Assembly: GCF_003481985.1 (NCBI RefSeq)
Contig: NZ_QUMD01000018.1
Coordinates: 1 to 62,867, forward strand
Source: Clostridium sp. OF09-36
Lineage (GTDB): Bacteria; Bacillota; Clostridia; Lachnospirales; Lachnospiraceae
Reading direction: 5' to 3'
Length of the DNA: 62,867 nucleotides
The translations under genes and the position numbers were made by a program. This document shows positions 1 through 8,910 of this stretch, piece by piece (the first letter of the stretch is position 1; each line of letters opens with the position of its first letter). The notes beneath the pieces were generated by a model. That model worked only from the letters and a program-made list of their open reading frames with translations, was not told where the DNA came from and made no database searches.

Positions 1-199
1 AAGAAATTGATATGCCCGTAACCGGGCTGAGCAGTACAAAAACAATAAAAGTAGCTGTGTAACCCACCTGGGTAGCAGTAAGGGTGTCATGGACGCACCC
101 CTGAAACTACGGAGCTATGCTTCGTAATCAGATGCTTGGTAATTCAATTGCCGATGTAGTTCACGGAGAAAACTGAGCAAGTAGGAAGGTGGAATATAT
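1..199 (+). other. Noncoding, apparently structured leader before cls; possible intron-derived RNA
   Basis: No convincing reading frame is present. The segment has several short complementary stretches, for example GCCCG/CGGGC around positions 15-27, which suggests a folded RNA. It ends in a GGAAGGTGG stretch just before the cls ATG. The right end of the window is the start of a group II intron, and repeated introns often break assemblies, so this segment could be an internal part of a similar intron. I cannot demonstrate that from the bases here. Confidence 0.25.
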
Positions 200-1757
200 A
201 TGAAACAAGATACTTTAGAGGGTAAAGCAAAAACAAAAAACGGGGTAAAACGGCTGTGTTTTTCCATGATCTGCATTCTTCTGGAAGTGATTTTTATTAT
301 TACTATCGTAACACGCTTGAATGAATATGCAGAAATCATAAATTTATTTACAAAGATTTTGAGTGGGATCTTGGTTTTGGGATTGTACGCATCAAATAAG
401 ACATCCTCTATGAAAATGCCTTGGGTTATCTTAATTCTAATTTTCCCAATTATGGGTGTAGGCCTGTATTTGTTGATTGGTTTGAATGGTGGCACACATA
501 AAATGCGTGAGCGATATGCAGAAATTGATAGCAAATTGTTACCAATGCTTCCGGACAATCAGGAGTGTTTGAGCAGAATAAAAGAAACAATTCCGAAAGC
601 AGGAAATATAGCAAGTTACATACAAAGAAATTCGCAGTATCCAATCTATCAGAATACGGATATTGTGTATTTTGATGAGGCAGTGAAAGGATTAGAGGCA
701 CAGCTTAAGGATTTGGAGAAAGCACAGAAGTTTATCTTTATGGAATATCATGCGATAGAAGACGCTGAAGCATGGCATAAGATTCAAGCTGTTCTGGAAG
801 AGCGAGTAAAAGCAGGTGTGGAAGTTAGAGTATTCTACGATGATATGGGTTCTATAGGCTTTATTAACACAGATTTTGTGAAAAAGATGGAGGCAATAGG
901 AATTCATTGCCGTGTATTCAATCCGTTTGTGCCAGGTTTAAATCTGTTTTTGAACAATCGTGATCATAGAAAAATAACAGTTATTGATGGAAAAGTCGGA
1001 TTTACAGGTGGATATAATCTAGCAAATGAATATTTTAATTACACACACCCGTATGGACAGTGGAAAGATACAGGTATTCGTTTAGAAGGAGATGCTGTTC
1101 AGTCGCTTACGGTGACATTTTTGGAAATGTGGAATGCAGTAAGTGATAAGAATGCTAATGATTCTGATTTTAGTAAATACCTTTTCCACTATGATTATGC
1201 GGCACAGCAAACTGGGTTTGTTCAACCTTATGCAGACAGCCTATGGATAATGAGCAAGTAGGAGAAGAAGTTTATATCAGTATGATAAATAAAGCTGAAA
1301 AATATTGTTGGTTTATGACTCCATATCTAATCATAACAGATGAAATGACGCATGCGTTATGTCTGGCTGCTAAGCGAGGGGTAGACGTAAGAATTATCAC
1401 ACCTGGTATCCCTGATAAAAAATTCATTTATAATATAACTCGTTCTTTTTATCATGGATTGGTTAAACATGGTGTTCGTGTTTATGAGTGGACTCCTGGT
1501 TTCTGTCATGCAAAAATGAGTGTGGCAGATGACTGTATGGCAACTTGTGGAACAATTAATCTGGATTATCGAAGTTTATATCACCATTTTGAAACGGCTG
1601 TTTTATGGCAGATTGTCAGGCAGTTGTGGAAATAAAAAATGATCTGATAAGAACGATGGGAGAATGTCGTGATGTGACAGACCAATATCAAACCGGACGA
1701 AGTGCATATTTGCGACTGGGACAATTATTTATGAGATTATTTGCTGGATTGCTATAA
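200..1757 (+). CDS. cls: Cardiolipin synthase, phospholipase D family (two frameshifts)
   Basis: Joins two phosphatidylglycerol molecules into cardiolipin at the membrane. Two N-terminal membrane segments (about residues 18-40 and 48-70) come before two PLD catalytic motifs. The first HxKxxxxD is H256, K258, D263, followed by a GGYN sequence; the second is the HAK motif near nucleotide 1507. The frame changes near 1240, where CC probably stands for CCC (restoring SPMDNEQVGEE, a family signature), and again near 1610. With both repaired the protein runs to the TAA at 1755-1757, about 519 residues, a normal length. A strong terminator follows, so it is a single-gene unit. I cannot tell whether the gene is truly broken; other single-base losses in the window suggest assembly error. 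Confidence 0.88.
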
Positions 1758-1770
1758 GAATCTGATGAAA

Positions 1771-1826
1771 CGACCTTTCAAAAAACAGTTGATTTAGAAG
1801 TTAACTGTTTTTGAAAGGCCGTTTTT
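1771..1826 (+). terminator. Rho-independent terminator after cls
   Basis: The arms CCTTTCAAAAAACAGTT (1774-1790) and AACTGTTTTTGAAAGG (1803-1818) pair almost perfectly and are followed by GTTTTTG. The hairpin closes the cls unit. Confidence 0.85.
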
Positions 1827-1954
1827 GCTATATCTAACAGTCTGTTGTACAAAGAAGATTTTGCATTGATGAAAAAACAAACCTTGTTGAGGTTAAATTG
1901 AGATTGACTTTGTATTGTATAAGTATGAAATAAAAAGGAATCAGGTGATGTACA

Positions 1955-2327
1955 ATGAAAAAGTATAAAATATGTAAAATCCTTCTTGTTATACTGGCAA
2001 TTTTTTTATGTGTGGCTTTTTATGAATTGCTCGGAATCTGCGTTGCATATAAAAAGCAGCCGGAAGTGTCCAATACAACCCAAAAAGAAACAAAAAATGA
2101 GAAGCACGTATCTGGATACGGAACTGATGCTTGTAATACGTAGCAAAGAGATTAATAAACAGTTGGAAGAAGGCATGATGGAATATGAAAGAGTGTCCCG
2201 ACAGGTATTGGAAGATGGAACCTATCGTGATCCGTATCATGTAGAGCCAATTGAATTGACAAAGAAGCGTCAGAGAAACGTACTTTTGGTACAGCATCTG
2301 CTTGGATGGGCAAGGTATCTGTTTTAA
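1955..2327 (+). CDS. Small membrane-anchored protein of unknown function, reading frame interrupted
   Basis: From the ATG at 1955, behind a weak RBS, about 25 hydrophobic residues after MKKYKICK form one membrane segment or uncleaved signal. A polar stretch then stops at 2143. A second frame covers the same region to 2327 with a plausible charged sequence (SKEINKQLEEGMMEYERVSRQ), so the real product may join both near 2115-2125 through a +1 shift. It lies directly upstream of the response regulator and is probably in its operon. I do not recognise the family; it may be a small accessory protein of the two-component system or a remnant. Confidence 0.35.
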
Positions 2328-2344
2328 TAAGGAGGAAGGAAAAC

Positions 2345-3016
2345 GTGTTTCAAATATTGATTGTAGAAGATGATAAAGAATTAAGCCAGCTATTCCAAAA
2401 AGTGCTTGAGAAGAATGGATATCAGGTCAAAAGTGCATCGGATGGAGCACTGGCATTAGAAATATTGGATAAAGAGTATATTGATCTGATCATTTCCGAT
2501 ATTATGATGCCGGTTATGGATGGTTATGAACTGGTGTCGGAACTCCGTTCAGCAGGATATCAGATACCGGTACTTATGATCACTGCGAAAGGTTCCTTTG
2601 ATGATATGCGCCAGGGATTTCTTTCGGGAAGTGACGATTATATGGTAAAACCGGTAAATGTGAATGAAATGGTTTTAAGAGTCGGAGCACTGCTTCGCCG
2701 TGCACAGATACTGAATGAACACAAAATTGTGATCGGTTCAACAGAGTTTGATTATGATGCAATGACGGTTACAACTGATAAGGAAAGTCTTGTTTTGCCT
2801 AAAAAAGAATTCCTGCTTTTATATAAGCTTGCAGCATCGCCAGGCAGAACATTTACAAAACAACAGTTGATGGATGAAGTATGGGGATACGAGACGGAGG
2901 CAGACCCACATACGATAGAGGTACATATAGGAAGAATCAGGGAGCGTTTGAAAGATAACCCTGATTTTGAAATCGTAACAATGCGTGGAATTGGATACAA
3001 GGTGGTGAAAAAATAA
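2345..3016 (+). CDS. OmpR/PhoB-type response regulator
   Basis: DNA-binding regulator phosphorylated by the kinase encoded next to it. The receiver domain (residues 1-115) has the acidic pair D9-D10, the phospho-acceptor D52 in SDIMMP and the ITAKG lysine. A winged-helix DNA-binding domain follows (about 130-222) with the typical EVHIGRIRERL and RGIGYKV motifs. I chose the GTG at 2345 because an AGGAGG lies 8-10 bases upstream; an ATG further 5' (2306) would put that site inside the gene. The stop overlaps the kinase ATG (TAATG), so the two are translationally coupled. The signal and regulon are unknown; the FUSC-like gene downstream is the obvious candidate target. Confidence 0.93.
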   Translation: MFQILIVEDDKELSQLFQKVLEKNGYQVKSASDGALALEILDKEYIDLIISDIMMPVMDGYELVSELRSAGYQIPVLMITAKGSFDDMRQGFLSGSDDYMVKPVNVNEMVLRVGALLRRAQILNEHKIVIGSTEFDYDAMTVTTDKESLVLPKKEFLLLYKLAASPGRTFTKQQLMDEVWGYETEADPHTIEVHIGRIRERLKDNPDFEIVTMRGIGYKVVKK

Positions 3017-4058
3017 TGGAACAAAAGAAAGAAAAAGGATTGCGGATTCGATCCTGTCTGACTGGTGCAATCTGGCTGGCACTTGTATTTTCAACAGTCA
3101 TATCTGCGTTATTATTTGCTTTTTTGAATCATTTTTTTAATCTGCCTGGTAGCATACCTGTGCTTGGCTGGCTTTTGATTTTTAATACATTGATTGCAGG
3201 GCTGATTACTTCCTTTATCAATGCAAGGTTGCTGGAACCAATTACCAGACTCAGTAAAGCAATGAAGGAAGTTTCGCAGGGAGATTTTGAACAGCACTTG
3301 GAAACGAACAGCCGTATCGCAGAAGTTGGAGAATCTTACCAGAGTTTTAATGTGATGACAAAAGAGCTTCGTGCAACAGAAGTACTGCAGATGGATTTTG
3401 TCTCCAATGTTTCTCATGAGTTTAAGACCCCGATCAATGCCATTGAAGGTATACAATGCTTCTTCAGGGAGAAGAACTGTCTCAGGAGCAAGAGGAATAT
3501 GTAGAAAAAATCCTGTTTAATACCCAAAGGCTTTCCGGATTGGTTGGAAATATTTTGCTGTTATCCAAGTTAGAGAATCAGAACATACCAATGAAAAAAA
3601 CAGAATATCGTTTGGATGAACAGATCCGTCAGGCATTTCTTTCCCTGGAGACAAAATGGACAGAAAAAGAAATTGGTTTCCAGGTAGAGCTGGAGGAAGT
3701 TAAATATACTGGGAATGAAGGACTTTTTATGCATATCTGGATGAATCTTTTGGATAATGCGATTAAGTTCAGTCCTTCAAAGGGGACAATTACGATGTTT
3801 CTGAAACAAGAACAGGATTCTGTTAAGTTCATTCTGGAAGATGAAGGACCAGGAATAGAGGATGATGTAAAATCCAGAATATTTGACAAGTTCTATCAGG
3901 TAGATGGATCTCATAAAGCAGAAGGAAATGGCCTAGGTCTTGCACTTGTAAAACGAATTGTAGATAGTGCCGGAGGAACAATCAAAGCAGAAAACCGTGA
4001 ATATGGTGGATGCAGATTTGTTGTAGAGCTTCCAATACAGAAAGATGAGGCCATATAA
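3016..4058 (+). CDS. Sensor histidine kinase (one frameshift)
   Basis: Membrane kinase partner of the preceding regulator. Two membrane segments (about residues 13-37 and 47-68) with almost no extracellular loop are followed by a HAMP linker (70-120), a dimerisation domain with the phospho-acceptor H134 in VSHEFKTP, and a catalytic ATPase domain with N box (NLLDNAIKF), DEGPGI and GNGLGLAL motifs. The frame breaks at about 3448: reading GG as GGG restores EGYTMLLQGEEL, as expected for the family. The short sensor region suggests an intramembrane-sensing kinase, the kind often linked to envelope stress or export genes. The FUSC-like gene follows after 31 bases. Confidence 0.9.
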
Positions 4059-4089
4059 GTTTAAGAAAAACAGATAGAGGAGGAATTAC

Positions 4090-5154
4090 ATGACATTTTA
4101 TCAGGAGTTGCAGTTAAATCAGGTAGGTTCTAAAAACCTGTTGAAAAGGAGTGAAACACTAAAAGAAAAATTATATCATATGTGGGTATATCTGGTGAAG
4201 ATAGCTGCTACAATGGCATTTTGTTTTTTCTTTGTTAGTATTTTCAGTATCCTATTTGGAAATGAGAACAGCATTGTAGGTGTAGTAGTCTTATTATGTC
4301 TCATGGTGTTTAGAAATGCGGATCTGGGGATCCACACCGGACAATCTACGATGCTTTTGGCTTTGTTCTTTGTAATTATGACTGTATGTCCGCATTTAGC
4401 AAATCAGTTTTCACCGGTATTGGGAATGCTGTTAAATATTGCGGCACTGGCTGTGTTGATTCTGTTCGGATGCCATAATCCATTCATGTTTAATCAATCT
4501 ACATTGGTTCTTGGGTATCTACTGCTATATGGTTATGATGTTACGGGAAAAAGCTATCAGATGCGATTAGTCGGAATGGCTTTAGGTGCAGCACTTACCT
4601 GCTTCGTATTTTATCGAAATCATAAAAACAGAACCTATAAAAGAAATCTGAAAGATCTGATACAAGAATTTGATATCACTTCTTCCAGAACAAAATGGCA
4701 GATATGTCAGATTTTATGCGTACCGATTGTCCTTTGCATTGCAGAACTTTGTAATATGCCACGTGCAATGTGGGCTGGTATTGCGGCCATGTCCACGATT
4801 TTGCCGTTTATGGAAGATATGCACTACAGAGTCCGTAAAAGGATTGTCGGAAATATTGCAGGTGTTATATGTTTTACCGTATTATATTTTCTGCTTCCTT
4901 CGTCAATCTATGCATATATAGGAATTCTTGGTGGAATCGGTGTAGGATTTTCAGCACAATATGGCTGGCAGGCAGTATTTAACACATTTGGTGCTTTAGC
5001 CATTGCTGCAGAGACTTATGGACTACAAGGAGCGGTTAGTCTTAGAGTGATTCAAAATGTTTTTGGTGTTGTGTTTGCTTTAGCATTTTGTGTTATATTT
5101 TATTGGTTTATGTCTAAAAAAAACGGTTCATGCGGGACTCAATGTACGCTTTAA
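4090..5154 (+). CDS. FUSC-like multi-spanning membrane protein
   Basis: About 354 residues with two clusters of hydrophobic helices (roughly residues 30-170 and 205-345) separated by a short cytoplasmic stretch, the layout of fusaric-acid-resistance-like (FUSC) exporters in Firmicutes. The RBS is AGAGGAGG, 7 bases from the ATG. It lies just downstream of a two-component system, so it may be controlled by it. The natural 3' end is uncertain. After the last helix (FYWFM) the frame ends in about ten residues that look random, while the next frame (5117-5218) holds what looks like the tail of another protein. The C-terminus may therefore have been rewritten by a deletion. Substrate unknown. Confidence 0.65.
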   Translation: MTFYQELQLNQVGSKNLLKRSETLKEKLYHMWVYLVKIAATMAFCFFFVSIFSILFGNENSIVGVVVLLCLMVFRNADLGIHTGQSTMLLALFFVIMTVCPHLANQFSPVLGMLLNIAALAVLILFGCHNPFMFNQSTLVLGYLLLYGYDVTGKSYQMRLVGMALGAALTCFVFYRNHKNRTYKRNLKDLIQEFDITSSRTKWQICQILCVPIVLCIAELCNMPRAMWAGIAAMSTILPFMEDMHYRVRKRIVGNIAGVICFTVLYFLLPSSIYAYIGILGGIGVGFSAQYGWQAVFNTFGALAIAAETYGLQGAVSLRVIQNVFGVVFALAFCVIFYWFMSKKNGSCGTQCTL

Positions 5155-5218
5155 TGAAGAAAAACAGATTACTTCTGATAACGAAATTCAAAAGTGGGCG
5201 AAACAGATTGTAAAATAG
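5117..5218 (+). pseudogene. C-terminal remnant, possibly of a flavodoxin-like protein
   Basis: In the frame one base off from the FUSC-like gene, about 30 residues read HAGLNVRFNEEKQ then TSDNEIQKWAKQIVK and stop at 5218. A short glycine-containing strand followed by a S-x-x-E-I-x-x-W helix resembles the end of flavodoxin-type proteins, which often sit near aldo/keto reductases and LysR regulators in this family. The alternative is that it is the true end of the FUSC-like gene after one extra A in an eight-A run at 5116-5123. The two cannot be separated here. Confidence 0.3.
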
Positions 5219-6023
5219 TACTCTTAGCAGAACTAATCAGGTGATAGGTAACATTTACTTCAGGATCAGTTAAGGGAATCCGTTTCCGTCCTTTCAGAGT
5301 CTGCTCTGAGCCGGGTGCTTTACTGCTGGAAAAACATAATAATGTGGAAGTCCTGACCAATTCTTCAAACTCAAATTCATCTGTCTGTATCAGAAAGTGG
5401 GATGCTGGCATTTGGCTTTTTACCAGATTTGTCCAGAAACCGATTTCATCACGAAGAAGGCAGTTAAAACCGTTAAGCTGTGAAAGACTCAGCTGTGAAT
5501 GTTCTGCCAGTTTGTGTTCTTTCGGGATACAGACATAGAGCTGCTCCTTAAGATAAGGGATGCAGAGAAGATTTTTATCTGAACAGGCCTGTGGCAGAAT
5601 ACCGATATCAGCATTGCCGGAACTGGCATTTTGAAGGATTTCATCCATATTTGTCAGTTTTGAGGAAATAATATTATCAGGAAATCTGCGTGACAGTTCA
5701 GGCAATAATGACCATAGAGGTACGGGAGCGCAGGAATGAATGGTAATCGTATGCTGATTGCGTTCAAATGTCTGTACGGTCTGAACTGCTTTTTCAGACT
5801 CGGAAAGCAGAGACCTGGCCTGCTCTACCGCAACTTTACCGGTGGCAGTTAATTCGATACGGTTTTTACCACGATGAAAGAGTGGAACCCCAAAAGCATC
5901 TTCCACATCATGCATGGTTCTGGTAAGTGTCGGCTGGGAAATATGAAGTTTATCTGCAGCAGCAGATAAGGTACCACAGTCTGCGTAGGTTACAAACTGG
6001 TAAAGATCGGATAAATCTAACAT
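5169..6023 (-). CDS. LysR-family transcriptional regulator
   Basis: Winged helix-turn-helix at residues 1-60 (ADCGTLSAAADKLHISQPTLTRTMHDVE) followed by a periplasmic-binding-protein-like effector domain, 284 residues in all, slightly short of the usual 290-310. An AAGGAG site lies 8 bases before the ATG on the minus strand. Its 3' end overlaps, antisense, the remnant at 5117-5218. The upstream side runs straight into the interior of an aldo/keto reductase gene, leaving almost no promoter region, so the regulator has probably lost its original divergent promoter and target. Effector unknown. Confidence 0.88.
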   Translation of the reverse strand: MLDLSDLYQFVTYADCGTLSAAADKLHISQPTLTRTMHDVEDAFGVPLFHRGKNRIELTATGKVAVEQARSLLSESEKAVQTVQTFERNQHTITIHSCAPVPLWSLLPELSRRFPDNIISSKLTNMDEILQNASSGNADIGILPQACSDKNLLCIPYLKEQLYVCIPKEHKLAEHSQLSLSQLNGFNCLLRDEIGFWTNLVKSQMPASHFLIQTDEFEFEELVRTSTLLCFSSSKAPGSEQTLKGRKRIPLTDPEVNVTYHLISSAKSTILQSVSPTFEFRYQK

Positions 6024-6038
6024 TTAGATACTCCTTTT

Positions 6039-6509
6039 AAAGCAGGCAAGGCACGTGCAATCGGCGTTTCAAACTTCTATCCGGATCGTTATATCGACAT
6101 TGCACATTTCGCAGAAGTTGTTCCTGCGGTAAATCAGGTGGAAACACATGTGTTCCAGCAGCAGAAAGTGGCTCGTGAATATCTTGCAAAACATAATACA
6201 CAGATTATGAGTTGGGGACCGTTTGCAGAAGGAAAAAATGATTTCTTCAATACTCCGGTACTGAAAGAGATCGGAGCAAAATATGGAAAGAGTGTAGCTC
6301 AGGTGGCACTTCGTTTCTTGCTTCAGAATGGCATTGTTGTGATTCCAAAATCAACGCACGAAGAACGAATGCAGGAGAATTTCAATGTATTTGATTTTGT
6401 ACTGACAGATGAGGAAATGAAGCAGATTGAAGTGCTTGATACTGGAAAGAGTTTGTTCTTTTCCCATTATTCACCTGAAACGGTGGAATGGTTTATGAGT
6501 ATTGTGTAA
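6039..6509 (+). pseudogene. C-terminal half of an aldo/keto reductase
   Basis: The frame begins abruptly at KAGKARAIGVSNF, a conserved mid-protein motif of the NADPH-dependent aldo/keto reductases, and continues through NQVETH, the WGPFAEGK strand, the cofactor-binding IPKSTHEERMQENFNVFDF segment and the C-terminal loop to the TAA at 6507-6509. The N-terminal half with the catalytic Asp, Tyr, Lys and His is absent. In its place, within about 15 bases, is the start of the oppositely oriented LysR gene. It therefore cannot encode an active enzyme. A terminator follows. Confidence 0.85.
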
Positions 6510-6528
6510 CAAAGTAGCTTCATAAAGG

Positions 6529-6572
6529 CAAAAGCGTATTGTGGTTTATACGACCGGCAATACGCTTTTGCT
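6529..6572 (+). terminator. Terminator after the aldo/keto reductase remnant
   Basis: The perfect 13-bp arms CAAAAGCGTATTG (6529-6541) and CAATACGCTTTTG (6558-6570) surround a 16-base loop. The TTTTG run sits inside the stem. Confidence 0.75.
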
Positions 6573-6615
6573 GTATAATAGAATAAGAAAATTGTTATAC
6601 GGAAAGGATAAGAAA

Positions 6616-6708
6616 ATGAAGGAACAGAATCATCCGAATGTGATTAAAATTCGAAATGCACATGTTCATAATCTGAAACATATTAATGTGGATATTCCGC
6701 TAAATAAG
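6616..6708 (+). pseudogene. First 31 residues of a UvrA-like excinuclease ATPase
   Basis: An ATG preceded by AAAGGATAAG opens MKEQNHPNVIKIRNAHVHN then LKHINVDIPLNK, the standard opening of UvrA-like proteins (including the drug-pump-associated paralogues), which normally continues into a Walker A motif. Here the homology stops after IPLNK and the frame runs into unrelated sequence. A TATAAT lies at 6574-6579. This is a deletion remnant, with the promoter and start intact but the rest of a protein of roughly 750-950 residues gone. Confidence 0.72.
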
Positions 6709-7099
6709 GCGGAGCATATATCCCGCACTGGTATAAACATCAATGCTGTTGCATTGTGGATTGTATTCTGCAAATATTGTTCTCATCGTATCCCATCTCC
6801 TTATTATTCAATCAATCATTAATTGTAAAAATTAAGAAGCATTTCAATCAGTTCACCATGTCAGTTTTATTTTGTGTTATACTGTTTTATATAATTTTTT
6901 TGCCCTTGTATTTTCCCTTATCAGAGTTCGTAAGCACTGGTAGGATGATATAACACAAGGGAAACAATAAGGGAAAGCTCACCTGTGACAAATCCAGTGT
7001 TTTTAAGGGTTTACAGAGAATTTAATAACAAAATATAACAGTTATTAAATTTCTTAGAACTGGTGAAATCTCAATCGGAATTTATGGAGGTAAAATAAA
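6709..7099. other. AT-rich intergenic stretch with crossed inverted repeats
   Basis: No gene is apparent. CCCTTGT (6903-6909) is complementary to ACAAGGG (6955-6961), and TTTCCCTTAT (6912-6921) to ATAAGGGAAA (6967-6976); the two pairings cross, as in a pseudoknot. A perfect 11-bp inverted repeat AATTTAATAAC / GTTATTAAATT lies at 7019-7051, just before the next gene. It could be part of that gene's promoter region or a weak terminator. Confidence 0.4.
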
Positions 7100-7648
7100 A
7101 TGATGAAACTTGATAATTTTATTGGTATGATGACGGGACATTTTGATAACAAAGAGCAGTTTAATATGATGCAGGCAACAGGAAAAATATATCCTTATGC
7201 TAAGCATGTAAATACAGTCTGCAATGACAAAATAAATAATATTCCTCAAGATTTCAATGGAAAATTTGTTGTTGAAGAAAGTTACTATGAGACCAATGGT
7301 AACCGTCATGCATCACCGCACCTTTTCCTTATTACAGAAAATGAAGATGGAATTTTACTTTCCTCCTATGAGATTCCGGAAGGAGAAGACAAAAATACAT
7401 TCTCATATGATTCTATGAAAAATGTTGATTATAGTGAACTGAAAAAATCTAAAAAGTTTACTCCGGCACTTTATCATGAAAATGATGGCATCTGGGAGGG
7501 AGGCAGCACAAGTCAGTTTTCACCAGTAATGACATTTAAGCTTTGGGAAAAGTTTTCTGATAGTTGTTTGGAAGTATCTGAAATTATAGAAGTTAACGGA
7601 AAGCGGACTTTTGGATACGATGATCCCATTATTTACAAACGTGTATAA
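7100..7648 (+). CDS. Protein of unknown function, faintly CpcT/CpeT-like
   Basis: 182 residues, no signal peptide or membrane helix. A TATGGAGG site precedes the ATG at 7100. The opening (IGMMTGHFDNKEQF), the later F-x-VEESYYE strand, the W-x-GG-x-TS-x-F turn and a C-terminal D-G-like beta strand are laid out as in the CpcT/CpeT lipocalin-like fold, whose proteins start with G-x-F-D/S-N-x-x-Q. The resemblance is by eye only. It is intact and transcribed alone, ahead of the MarR/radical SAM cluster. Function unknown. Confidence 0.6.
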   Translation: MMKLDNFIGMMTGHFDNKEQFNMMQATGKIYPYAKHVNTVCNDKINNIPQDFNGKFVVEESYYETNGNRHASPHLFLITENEDGILLSSYEIPEGEDKNTFSYDSMKNVDYSELKKSKKFTPALYHENDGIWEGGSTSQFSPVMTFKLWEKFSDSCLEVSEIIEVNGKRTFGYDDPIIYKRV

Positions 7649-7728
7649 ATAAGTGATGAACATGGTGACAACTTCAAGTTTTTGAAACTGAGAAATCGGA
7701 ATTCACTTCTACTTAGACATACAAACTG

Positions 7729-7783
7729 TTGACAGTAAAACTCCTATATAGTATTATTTGATAAAATACTATATAGGAGTTTT
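7729..7783 (+). promoter_or_regulatory. Promoter and palindromic operator of the marR-radical SAM operon
   Basis: TTGACA (7729-7734) and TATTAT (7752-7757) lie 17 bases apart, an almost ideal sigma-A promoter. A perfect 19-bp inverted repeat, arms AAAACTCCTATATAGTATT (7737-7755) and AATACTATATAGGAGTTTT (7765-7783) with a 9-base spacer, covers the spacer and the -10. The right arm also contains the AGGAG ribosome binding site of the marR gene. A dimeric MarR protein bound here would block both transcription and translation, so autorepression is the simple reading. Confidence 0.85.
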
Positions 7784-7786
7784 TGC

Positions 7787-8224
7787 GTGAAAATGAATGG
7801 CGGATTTCTTGTTACCAAAATAAAACAACTTGGAGATCGAATCTTTGAGAAGATTCTCAGCGAAAAGAATATTGATGCGTTTAACGGAGCCCAAGGGCGT
7901 ATTCTTTATGTACTGTGGCAGGAAGATGGAATCTCAATCAGGTCACTCTCGATTAAATGTGGATTAGCGATAACTTCTCTTACTACGATGCTGGAAAGAA
8001 TGGAAAATCAAGGGCTGATAAGACGCGTTCAGTCTGAAACGGACAAAAGGAAAACACTCCTGTTTCTGACTGAAAAAGCACAAGCCTTAAAGGACGAATA
8101 CGATTCTGTATCTGATAAAATGGGCAGTATTTACTACAAAGGTTTTTCGGAGGAAGAAATTACCCAGTTTGAGGAATGCCTTGACCGTATCAGAAAGAAT
8201 CTTGAGGAGTGGCAGAAATCATGA
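7787..8224 (+). CDS. MarR-family regulator of the radical SAM pair
   Basis: 145 residues with the MarR winged helix-turn-helix at about 35-100: a recognition helix in LAITSLTTMLERMENQGLI and a beta wing with the D-K-R motif (ETDKRKTLLFLT). The GTG at 7787 follows AGGAG (7775-7779). Its TGA overlaps the ATG of the first radical SAM gene (ATGA), so the genes are translationally coupled. The ligand is unknown. Regulators of this type are the usual first gene of clusters that databases name the radical SAM mobile pair. Confidence 0.88.
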   Translation: MKMNGGFLVTKIKQLGDRIFEKILSEKNIDAFNGAQGRILYVLWQEDGISIRSLSIKCGLAITSLTTMLERMENQGLIRRVQSETDKRKTLLFLTEKAQALKDEYDSVSDKMGSIYYKGFSEEEITQFEECLDRIRKNLEEWQKS

Positions 8225-8910
8225 GTATTTGTATCAAAGATCAGATTCAAAACATGAATATCGTCATCGGATGTACAGTGGGGTGTGCATATTGCTATGC
8301 CCGCAATAATGTGAAACGCTGGCATATGATTGATGACTTTGCTGACCCTGAATTCTTTCCGGGTAAGCTCAAGATGATGGAAAAGAAACGTCCGCAGAAC
8401 TTTCTTCTTACCGGCATGAGCGATCTTTCCGGCTGGAAGTCAGAATGGAGAGACGAGGTATTTGAAAAAATCCGTGAAAATCCACAGCATCAGTTCCTGT
8501 TCCTTACAAAGCGACCAGATCTGCTGGATTTTGATACAGATTTGGAAAACGCATGGTTTGGTGTTACGGTGACGAGAAAAGCAGAACTGTGGCGTATTGA
8601 CGCACTACGGGAAAATGTCAGAGCAAAACACTATCATGTTACCTTTGAGCCGATATTCGACAATCCAGGTTCAGTTGATCTTTCCGGGATCAACTGGATC
8701 GTTGTCGGCACCATGACTGGAGTTCAGAGCAGGAAGGTTCATACGGAGCCGGAGTGGGCATGGTCTCTGACAGATCAGGCGCATGTGCTTGACATTCCGG
8801 TATTTATGAAGGAAGATCTTGTCCCTATCATAGGGACTGAAAATATGATTCAGGAAATGCCGGATGAATTCAATAAAGTGTTGGAGGTACAGAGATCATG
8901 GCAGAAGTAA
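8221..8910 (+). CDS. Radical SAM mobile pair protein A (DUF5131-like)
   Basis: 229 residues with the iron-sulfur cysteines C18, C22 and C25 (CTVGCAYC) near the N-terminus. Further features are the GMSDLSGWKSEW, FLTKRPDLL and NAWFGVTV motifs typical of the phage Gp37/Gp68 (DUF5131) group, and a FEPIFDNPG segment. A [4Fe-4S] cluster and S-adenosylmethionine should generate a 5'-deoxyadenosyl radical; the substrate is not known to me. The start overlaps marR by 4 bases and the end overlaps the second radical SAM gene by 13, so all three genes form one operon. Confident for the family, not for function. Confidence 0.88.
   Translation: MSICIKDQIQNMNIVIGCTVGCAYCYARNNVKRWHMIDDFADPEFFPGKLKMMEKKRPQNFLLTGMSDLSGWKSEWRDEVFEKIRENPQHQFLFLTKRPDLLDFDTDLENAWFGVTVTRKAELWRIDALRENVRAKHYHVTFEPIFDNPGSVDLSGINWIVVGTMTGVQSRKVHTEPEWAWSLTDQAHVLDIPVFMKEDLVPIIGTENMIQEMPDEFNKVLEVQRSWQK

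Noticed and set aside
7728..7786. CRISPR-like repeat at the 19-bp palindrome
   Set aside because: There is only one inverted repeat, no array or spacers, and it overlaps a promoter.
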